A DNA stretch of 64,000 nt from contig JAQNBH010000004.1 in assembly GCA_028752905.1 (NCBI GenBank), positions 31,410,475-31,474,474 of the forward strand, written 5' to 3'. The position numbers and the translations under genes were made by a program. The notes beneath the pieces were generated by a model. It was not told the origin of the DNA, made no database searches, and saw only the letters and a program-made list of their open reading frames with translations. Of the stretch, positions 56,378 to 64,000 are shown piece after piece (positions within the stretch are counted from its first letter, which is position 1; every line of letters begins with the position of its first letter). Source of the stretch: Cladorhizidae sp. MBARI D1340-BT2 (lineage: Eukaryota; Porifera; Demospongiae; Poecilosclerida; Cladorhizidae).

Positions 56378-57083
56378 CAAAGCAAAAATGATATAGTTTT
56401 GTCCATCAGTACAAGTATATATAATATGTATGTGAAGACAATAGAAATCATGAAACACACTTTACCTATTTACCTCTGACTACAGTCTAATGTCACGGGG
56501 AAGTGGTATATGGTTGGTAGTCATTCTGAGCCCTATATAGCAGCTGGTAAAGAATTTTGTTTCACAAAGACTATAAACAGATAGGGAATAGTCAGTTTGT
56601 TATTTCTTCAGTCGAGAGAACTTATCAAGCCTCTTGCATGGCACCGATCCACTGGCCTCCAGGCTGCCGAGTTCGTCCCTCGCTGTGCTGGTGTTCCATG
56701 AGTGTGTGCTTGTTGTGCGTGCCTTAGACTGCATTTCGTTTTTATGAGCACCGTACAATTTCCTAATCTACAATCTTGGTTGTGATTATTTCTGTATTTC
56801 TGTGGACGACGCAGATATCCAGAAGAGTGAGGAGGGTGTGGACGACGATGACATTGGAGATGCAACAGATATACTTAAAGAGGAACGACAAGACGAAAAG
56901 AAAGAAGTCGATGAAACTTCCCTTTAATATTCAAAATATCAGATTAGAGATGTACTTTTTATCCATCTTTACATTACAACTTTTAGTTTCTGTGAATAGT
57001 AAGCGTTATATATAATAATACTTGTACATGATAATAGCATACCCATTCACTATTTAATATTCTTGTCCTTGGTAAGTGATACA
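56378..57083. other. Mostly unassigned, with one exon-like acidic segment
   Basis: At 56,815-56,927, after CGACGCAG, an open stretch reads IQKSEEGVDDDDIGDATDIL and KEERQDEKKEVDETSL, then TAA. It is strongly acidic and could be a terminal exon or an alternative tail, but no linking exon is in phase. Otherwise nothing. Confidence 0.3.
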
Positions 57084-57615
57084 TGGTGAACTCTACCTGG
57101 AATAGAACTCCACTATGGATTTGCACTAGGCCATTATGTGGCATGGCGCTAGAATATAAAGTATTCTACCTGGAACTCCACTATGCCATTATGTGGCCAT
57201 GGCGCTAAGTGTGTATAATTAAAGTACTCTACCTGGAACTCTTCTATGTATTCTAGCGCCAGATAGAATATAAAGTACTCTACCTGGACCTCCATATGCC
57301 ATTATGTGACATGTTGCTATAATATAAAGTATTCTATTCTAGCTGGAACTCTACTATGCCATTATGTGGCATGGCGCTAGAATATAAAGTATTCTATCTG
57401 GAACTCCACTATGCCATTATGTGGCATGGCGCTAAGTGTGTATAATATAAAGTACTCGACCTGGAACTCGATTATGCCATTATGTGACATGTTGCTATAA
57501 TTTAAAGTACTCTACCTGGAACTCCACTAGGCCATTATGTGGCATGGTGCTAAGTGTGTATAATATAAAGTACTCTACCTGGAACTCCACTAGGGCGTGG
57601 TGCTAGATGTGTATA
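57084..57615. repeat. ~63-bp tandem array
   Basis: About eight copies of ACTCTACCTGGAACTCCACT + ATGCCATTATGTGGCATGGC + GCTAAGTGTGTATAATATAA + AGT, with shorter ~54-bp variants (CTAGAATATAAAGTATTC). Confidence 0.92.
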
Positions 57616-58738
57616 ATGTAGAGACAAGTGATAGGAACAAAAAGATGGATGGTAACAAGCTAGTGTGAACACCCTGAAGGAGGTCTGTAATGTGATGTGG
57701 TCGTGTGATATGGTACAGCGATATTTAATTAAGTAAATCCTAGAACTCCTGGCGTATGTGAGCAAACCAGAGACTGCCCACACAACCCCTGGATGCATAC
57801 TTTTAGCAGACAATACATCATCATGGATTGTCTACTTCAAGCATGAATGTTGGCAACCATGGATACAATTTATAACAATAATCATAACAATAATCAATTA
57901 CAAAAATGCCACAATAATAACTTATTAACAATAAATACATAAATAAATAAAATAAAAAGCTTAACAAGTTCAACTCCTGACTGATTGTGGTAGACAAGAA
58001 ATGATGCTTCATACTTGGAACTAGCTATAGCTATATACTAGGCTATTAATTTACGAGAGCCATTAAATACAATTACAAGACCATAAACGTGTAGCCAACT
58101 TACTATGTGGCAACAGGCAAACCAAACCACTTATAAAACACTTTTAGGATTGTTTACCATTCATCATACTTTGCAACCTGCCATTCCACTTTCATATTCT
58201 TCTGCAGCTATGGAGTGGGTGGGAATTTGTGAGCTTCTTTGTGAAGTGAAGCGATGGACAAGATGCAACACACTGTGTATTTACCCAGCATGTTTTGTAT
58301 GTATCAGATAGAGTTTAATGCAAGAGCATTGGCCATTATATACAAGCAACAGTCTGGCTGACTGCTGGACAGTCGTTATTTCTTTTAACCCTTCTGGGTG
58401 AAGAAGAGCACATAACAGCTTTGTAGGAACTGGTAAGTAAGGGATAGCCTCTGTCATAGACTCCAACAAGATGAGGACCTGGCCTTTTTGTTTCCCCAGA
58501 ACATTAGTCAAGGATAGTGTGGGATAGTCGATTGATTACATGATTGTTTACCCAGAACTTAAAATGCCTTGCCTCCTATCTTGATTCCATTTCTTTACTT
58601 GATAATACTTAACTTCCCATTCGTATGTTTTGGAAATCAAACTCTTGCAATCTTTCTTGGCGAGACATCGTCATCATGCGCTGACAGGGAAAACCCCTCA
58701 TTGCCACATGAAATTACCACAGTATGCGCAATCGACCA
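57616..58738. other. Unassigned sequence
   Basis: No gene or mobile element recognised; AATAAATA-rich tract near 57,925. Confidence 0.4.
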
Positions 58739-58805
58739 GATCAAATGTGGGCGGTGGACAGTGGCAGATGAGATCAAATGTGGGCGGTGGACAGTGGCAG
58801 ATGAG
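58739..58805. repeat. Perfect tandem duplication, 33-bp unit
   Basis: AGATCAAATGTGGGCGGTGG + ACAGTGGCAGATG occurs twice in direct succession. Confidence 0.9.
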
Positions 58806-58984
58806 CTTCCAGTCGACTCCTTTTGTGCTGCGCTGTTTTCCCGGACTAATGTGAAGAATGCCATCCTTCACGCCTGGTCCTGTCCTCGCTGAGGTCTTGA
58901 TGAAGGTCATGTTGTGGTAAGTCACATAATCCTCCACAAGTTTGGTGCCTCTGCTGCCCTCCCGCCATGGCGAAGTAACTTATT

Positions 58985-59358
58985 TCGGATCATGTAAAGA
59001 TAAGACTCCAGAGTCTAAAAATCAGTGCCGTCAATTAATTTTCGCGGTATACGCCGCTTATCTTAAACGCGCGCTCTATGTACAGCTTCAACAACTATCA
59101 GGTCAATCTCTTTTGGCAAGTCTGTTACTTGTGGAATGTAAGGGTGGAATGTAAGGGGAAAATATCTAAAAAGTATAATAATACGATGATTATTGATAAT
59201 AATAATATTATGATGAACATGTTTGGTGTTGTTACTGAGGTAGTTGTTATTTACTTCGAGTATCCTTTCTTGATGCTTTCTGAACCGCTCCATTTTAAGC
59301 AGAGAAAAGTGCGTTTTAAAATATATACCCGCGGAGTCTTGCTCTTTACATGATCCCT
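58985..59358. mobile_element. MITE, ~374 bp, with GC-rich inverted ends
   Basis: GGATCATGTAAAGATAAGAC at the left (58,987) faces GTCTTGCTCTTTACATGATC at the right (59,336-59,355). Inner arms pair CGCGGTATACGCC with AAATATATACCCGCGG. The centre has an AAT-rich stretch. A related half copy is at 45,860-46,005. Confidence 0.7.
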
Positions 59359-59825
59359 TATTTCTACACGGTTTAGTCTGACGTGGCCAACCCTTTACTC
59401 TTTCGGCTTCTATCTTCCCACTTGTATACGGAAAAGAGCGTTCCATCAGTTCACAGAAACGAGTTGGTCGTGGTGATGAAGTCCTTAAACATTATTATCC
59501 AGCTATGAGCCCAGCGATTTTGTTTCTAGTGGTACGAAGAAGCTCTGTATGTTGACGATGTAAACGAAAGTCCTAACAACAGTTTGAACAATGATGTCAG
59601 CACTAGCAACTGGACGAGCGATGGCACTGTGTATGATGATGATTTAAATGAAAGTAGCTTGAACAATGATGCCAACCGAACTTTTGTATGAGTGATGGCA
59701 GTATGGATGACCTTAGAGTAACAGCTCCAGAATATGAGGCTTTATATGATAACATTCCCCCATCAGTTCAGTTTCTGGATCACGAAACTAGGTTGCCTAG
59801 TGAGATTGAAATCAAACCTCTTCAA
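59359..59825 (+). other. Possible N-terminal coding remnant of the following element
   Basis: Frames with repeated acidic DDVNESPNNSLNNDV and DDDLNESSLNNDAN (59,560-59,680) precede the zinc-finger frame on the same strand. They may be the decayed start of the R2-type protein or a host exon. Confidence 0.3.
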
Positions 59826-60395
59826 TAGCAACATTTACCTTGTCCAGTGTGTGGTAAGTCATATGTGTTGATTAATAATCTGCCTCCACCTGCTCTATGG
59901 CAACACATTAACACTTTCCATGTTGCAAGGGGAAAATTTCCCCTTGTGAATTCATCACTGACTACAAAAGGCTTGTGTGTCACTGGATCTACCAGGTACA
60001 AGCGAATTGGATCAGGATGTCAGAGGTCACTTGGAGCAGGGATCAAATGCAAGGGAGCTTTAACTACCCCAGAACATCTCCAGCATTTGGATTTTGCCAC
60101 CACAATTATTGCTCAGTCAAATGTTGACCAGACTTCCACATTGGCTAATCACACTAGCCCTCCCGACAGCCTTTGTGAGGCCGACCTATTGGATGCAGCA
60201 CTTGATGCTCTAGCAAACAGTCATATTTCCACCATAGGTGTGGCACATGAGCCTATCTGTGTCAATGTTCTTCTAAATAGCCTTAGAGCAGCCACTATTG
60301 TCCATATCCCAAAGTCATGCCGCCCTAAAGTTGGTGAAGTATTGGCAAAAGAATTGAGGTGTGCAAATGGAGGGTCTATATGGGGTGCTGTATGA
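59826..60395 (+). pseudogene. N-terminal zinc-finger region of the R2-type protein
   Basis: The reading CPVCGKSYVLINNLPPPALW, then QHINTFHV, is a C2H2-type finger (CX2C...HX4H). RYKRIGSGCQRSL follows, and then a helical stretch up to PKSCRPKVGEVLAKELRCAN. N-terminal zinc fingers in R2-class proteins bind the DNA target. This is the only copy in the window that keeps this region. An in-frame TAG lies 15 bases upstream of CPVC, and the frame ends at TGA 60,395. Confidence 0.6.
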
Positions 60396-60739
60396 CTACT
60401 TCTTTTTGCAAAATGTGTTTTGTGGGCCCCAAGAAGAGGAGGTAGAAAGAAGAGAATATTAATCTCTTCCCTCATCAAAAGTAGACTGATGGGATGGGTC
60501 GCCAATGATATCAGGTCTTTGTGGCAAGAGGTTACAAATGAGACCTCAGCAAAGTGTAACCTTCAGGGCTGGTTCTAGTCGAGCAGCCAACCTGAAGAGA
60601 TGTTTGCACTTTGCCAGAGAAGGCCATTCGGTAAAGCTATCAGGGCTTTGGACTCAACAGGCATTGCCACACCTGGTGACCATGATGCCTTAGAAGACTT
60701 ATTAAGACGTCATCCTCGCTCTTCCGCTCAACACAACAA

Positions 60740-61559
60740 AAAGATGCACCTTCTCCCTTAGTGGTTGATATGAACCAAGTTACAACTACCCTAAGATCCT
60801 TCCCCAAGGGTTCTATCCCTGGCTATTCACAGCTTAGGGTTCAACATTTATTGGATGTTATTTGTAACTGTCCTACACCTTCCTCACAGAATTACCTTGG
60901 TGAGTTGACACGATGGCTCAACCTCCTCTTGTCAGGGAAAGCTCAACCACTATTATCTCCATGGATCTGTGGTGCACAGTTGACAGCCTTAGTCAAGCCT
61001 AACAGGAAGGGTTATCACCCAATAGCAGTTGGTGACAGTTTCCGTAGACTTGCGAGCCGCCTGTGCTGTTTCTCTGTTTATCAAGAACTCCTGGAGTTAT
61101 TTCTCCCTCATGGTCAGTTTGGTGTGGGAATTAAAGGTGGTTTGGAGGCACACCACCAGGCTATATATAAACCATCTCAGGGAGCATGAGGACATGTGTG
61201 TTCTCAAGTTAGATTTTTCTAATGCATTTAATGAATGTCATAGAAGCTTCTTTCTTGATTCTGTGGAGGAACTGATCCCTGATATCTTCGCCTGGACCCA
61301 ATACTGTTACTGCACTGAAGCTGAATTAAGATTTGGTAATAGGTTGATTTCCTCCAGTGGAGTACAACAAGATGACCCCCTGGGCCATATAGTTTTTTCA
61401 CTAGTTCTCACCCACTTGAAGAAGAAAATCAAACAACCACAAAATGTACAGCTAGAAATGTGGTATCTGGATGATGGCACCTTCATTGATTCCCATACAG
61501 CGGCCTCTAGTATCCTCCACCAGATCTCGGATTTGGTTTTGGACTACACCATAATATAG
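60740..61559 (+). pseudogene. Reverse transcriptase of the decayed R2-type copy
   Basis: Two overlapping frames. The first (to 61,189) has LRSFPKGSIPGYSQLRVQHL, WICGAQLTALVKPNRKGYHP and IAVGDSFRRLASRL. The second (61,190-61,559) has VLKLDFSNAFNECHRSFF (motif A Asp), SSSGVQQDDPLGHIVF (motif B with Gly to Asp) and MWYLDDGTFID (YxDD intact). A frameshift near 61,170 splits them. After 61,559 the thumb continues with stops (GITLLGSPLWGTEEFF). Confidence 0.85.
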
Positions 61560-62190
61560 AGAAATGTGAAGTTTATTGGCCGAGCGGGGACACCTCATTT
61601 CCAGAGTTTCCTGAGATTATGAAGGGATCACTCTCCTAGGATCGCCTCTTTGGGGAACTGAAGAGTTCTTTTAACAAACTGTCACAGCAAGTATTAATAA
61701 GGTATTCCACCTACACTCAATCCTCCCCACCATGGAAGATGCACAGGTGAGCCTCCATCTACTACGGAATCTGCAAGATAAACCATTGGTTGAAGGCAGT
61801 GCCAATGTTCCTTATTGATAACCAGCTTTGTCAGTTTGATGCCAGTCTCCGATCAACACTTTAAGGTATTCTACGAAGTCCAGTTAGTGAGAACGCTTGG
61901 ATTCAAGCTACTCTTCCACTTAGACTAGGCGGTCTGGGTCTTAGAAACACCTCGAGATCAGCACCAGTCTCTTTTGCTGACTACTCAATGTTCCCCAATT
62001 ATTGGAAAATTTGGTGCCTTCATCCAACTCCCCACCCCACCCTTGTTTTTCGGAGAACTTCCATCCAAAGTCATCCTGGAGAATCAGGTACAAGGACCTT
62101 TCCCAGATTTCACAACGCGACAAAAATGCAATAACTAAACTGGGGAGTGTATGGCAGGATGCCGTATTTATGAATACGCCATAAATCTGT

Positions 62191-62453
62191 ATTTGATTTT
62201 AAATTAAAAGGGGGAACTATACCTTATAGGCATATATTGTCAGAAGATACATGCAGAAACATCAAAGGCATTTTGAAAATGACCACTTCTGCCCCCACAC
62301 CTCCCTCTCACCCATACATGTACTTACAAACCAAAAGCTGTAAATTGGTCTGTGGTTTGCCTATTATATGAGCAACACTTTTTTTTTTTTACTTGAAGGG
62401 TTGTCAAGTTATGGGTATAAGGTATAGTTCCCCCTTTTAATTTAAAATCAAAT
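62191..62453. mobile_element. MITE, 263 bp, perfect 38-bp inverted ends
   Basis: 62,191-62,228 and 62,416-62,453 are exact reverse complements (ATTTGATTTTAAATTAAAAG + GGGGAACTATACCTTATA). The 187-bp centre has no coding. Superfamily not recognised; TTAA or TA flanks cannot be separated from the arms. Confidence 0.9.
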
Positions 62454-63225
62454 GAAGTCAAAATGCATGCTTATTCCTCTTACCAAACCTCTGCCACCTC
62501 TAAGTATCACTAGTTCTCCAATTCAGTTAGTGACTGAGTTCAAGTACCTGGGAATCCTCTTTTCTTCATCTTTATTCTGCACCAATCACATTTTTACATC
62601 TCTTCCTCGACCCGTAAATTACTTGGTCTTCTCTACTGTCATTTCTACTGCTATTCAGACACTTCTACTCTTCTTTGTCTCTACACTTCTCTTATTTGTC
62701 CTCATCTGGAGTACTGTTCTTTCTTCAGGGACCCTCAATCAGCCCATCTTTCTTCTATCATGTGAGAATAGCAAAGAATGGTCCCTGGACTACACTTCTC
62801 TTGTTACTAAGCTCCATCTCTATCCTCTCGCTGCTGTAATGCAAAAAAAAAAATTCTTCAAACCTATTCACAATAACATAGATTTTCCTTCTAGCCTCTC
62901 ACCATGCCAACCAACTTCCTGCTACAACCTCCAACCCTCCCAGTTAATCATCTGCTAATCCCATACAGAACTCAGTCTGCTTACCTCTCACTTTCCCTGC
63001 CTCTATATACTAGGCTCTGGAACTCTCTCCCCAATAGCACTTGGACAATTTAAGCACTATATTCAACATTCCTTATCAGCACTTCTACTTTAATAACTTT
63101 AATCACCTTAGTATGTTCCTCCAGGTATTGGTTTACTTATTGCTTATTTTTTTATCATATTATCGTATTAGCCTCTTAGCTATTGAGCATGACATTTCCC
63201 ACTATTAAATAAAGCAAATGAAAAA
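62454..63225 (+). mobile_element. APE-class non-LTR retrotransposon 3' end (CR1/L2/jockey-like)
   Basis: The reading TEFKYLGILFSSSLFCTNHI is the conserved 'K(Y/F)LGi.i...l.w..hI' segment after the RT active site. In shifted frames KLLGLLYCHFY, LYTSLICPHLEYCSS and TRLWNSLPNS follow, the typical thumb and C-terminus of CR1/L2/jockey proteins. The end is ACTATTAAATAAAGCAAATG with a short A-run. The RT palm is missing (5' truncated, right after the MITE). Confidence 0.75.
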
Positions 63226-63373
63226 AACGATAACTTTGGAAATAGCTACTAACAAAGTCTGTAATAGTAAATAAAAGCACATCAAAATACTTTACTAACT
63301 TCTATATGCTGGATTTGGGAAGCATTTGATGTACTGTAAAGCAGTATATTTGGTTCTTTGGCAGGAGACGGTC

Positions 63374-63404
<31 letters not shown>

Positions 63405-63451
63405 TACTATTACTATTACTACTACTACTACTACTACTACTACTATTGTTA

Positions 63452-63549
<98 letters not shown>

Positions 63550-63600
63550 CGCTACTACTACACTACTACTACTACTACTACTACTATTATTATTATATTA
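63374..63600. repeat. (ATT)n(ACT)n microsatellite
   Basis: TTA units, then ATTACT, ACT, a long ATT run (63,450-63,550) and ACT again. Confidence 0.97.
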
Positions 63601-64000
63601 TTATACATCATCACTTTACAGTACACATGAATTACAGATGAGGTGAACAGTGATTACGAGGATGTAGCTAGAAATTAACTAGTAATGACTTGAAATTACA
63701 AGGGGAGGGAACAATTTACACATGAACATTGAAAGTGGAAATTGCATGAGTTATTGGAATCAATGAAATGATTATGAAAATATGATTTTAAGAGATATTT
63801 AATTTTAGACAATGACATGTTCAGATCAATACATGGCAGAAAGTTCCATAGGAGAGGGAGCTGATTAAAGAAGAAATGCTGACTTTGATTGTGGTGGATT
63901 GAGTGTGGAGTAACTTTACAAGACCTGATCTTGTGCACAATGATGATAGAGTTATATATTTGAGGACGTTAAAGTGACCTGTAGGTTCTTTTAGATTTAA
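63601..64000. other. Unassigned sequence to the window end
   Basis: No gene recognised. Confidence 0.4.

Larger units (their letters stand above)
59826..62175 (+). mobile_element. R2-type non-LTR retrotransposon, long but decayed copy
   Basis: This copy spans from an N-terminal zinc finger through the RT to the thumb region (ENAWIQATLPLRLGGLGLRN, about 61,890-61,950). The RLE is missing, because the sequence breaks into a run of unrelated codons before the MITE at 62,191. It belongs to a different subfamily from the 51-kb copy, as its RT differs throughout. Several frameshifts and stops. Confidence 0.75.

Noticed and set aside
56815..56927. Alternative cytoplasmic tail exon of the integrin
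   Set aside because: The acidic frame would need a phase that neither the transmembrane exon nor the terminal exon provides. Kept only as an exon-like segment.

Overview
The window is nuclear DNA of an invertebrate animal. It is AT-rich, spliced, and very repeat-dense. Four in-phase exons on the + strand (46,730 to 54,580) encode the C-terminal part of an integrin alpha subunit, including the transmembrane segment and a GFFSR cytoplasmic motif, so the organism is a metazoan. The mix of R2-type non-LTR elements, Gmr1-like and CsRn1-like Ty3/gypsy elements, piggyBac, Merlin and pogo remnants and death-domain exons would fit a sponge, or less likely a cnidarian. This taxonomic call is an inference.

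Region 1-12.8 kb. A 48-bp minisatellite is followed by mostly unassigned sequence, then by the left arm of a large, diverged inverted duplication (about 3.18-12.82 kb). This arm carries a decayed death-domain exon. It also carries a 4.16-kb element with terminal inverted repeats of about 300 bp (5,705-9,861). That element encodes a broken protein with an N-terminal Cys/His region, a DDTDLLVLL/GCDTT region and a Cys-rich C-terminus. The other arm of the duplication has the same locus without the element, so there is an empty-site comparison inside the window.

Region 12.8-21.3 kb (centre of the duplication). It holds a 1-kb trinucleotide array, two fragments of R2-type non-LTR elements in tail-to-tail orientation, and a piggyBac-like element bounded by TTAA (17,156-19,335) with a non-LTR fragment nested inside.

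Region 21.3-35.4 kb (right arm). It contains a 5.7-kb Gmr1-like Ty3/gypsy element whose integrase lies upstream of reverse transcriptase (LTRs 21,428-21,819 and 26,753-27,162, TSD GCAGC), two more R2-type fragments, the second death-domain exon (minus strand) and a piggyBac-like transposase remnant flanked by TTAA ends.

Region 35.4-46.7 kb. Unassigned sequence and small repeats surround a nearly intact GC-rich CsRn1-like Ty3/gypsy element (39,274-43,529) with 139-bp LTRs that differ at one base. A foldback element and a Merlin (IS1016/ISXO2-type) transposase fragment follow.

Region 46.7-54.6 kb. This is the 3' end of the integrin alpha gene. Its introns hold a 47-bp minisatellite, a 30-bp minisatellite, a 37-bp tandem array and, inserted in that array, a 5'-truncated R2-type retrotransposon with an almost complete RT-zinc-endonuclease reading frame.

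Region 54.6-64 kb. It holds a pogo/Tigger-like element lacking its catalytic core, a 63-bp tandem array, palindromic MITEs (58,985-59,358 and 62,191-62,453), a long decayed R2-type element, the 3' end of an APE-class non-LTR element, and an ATT/ACT microsatellite.
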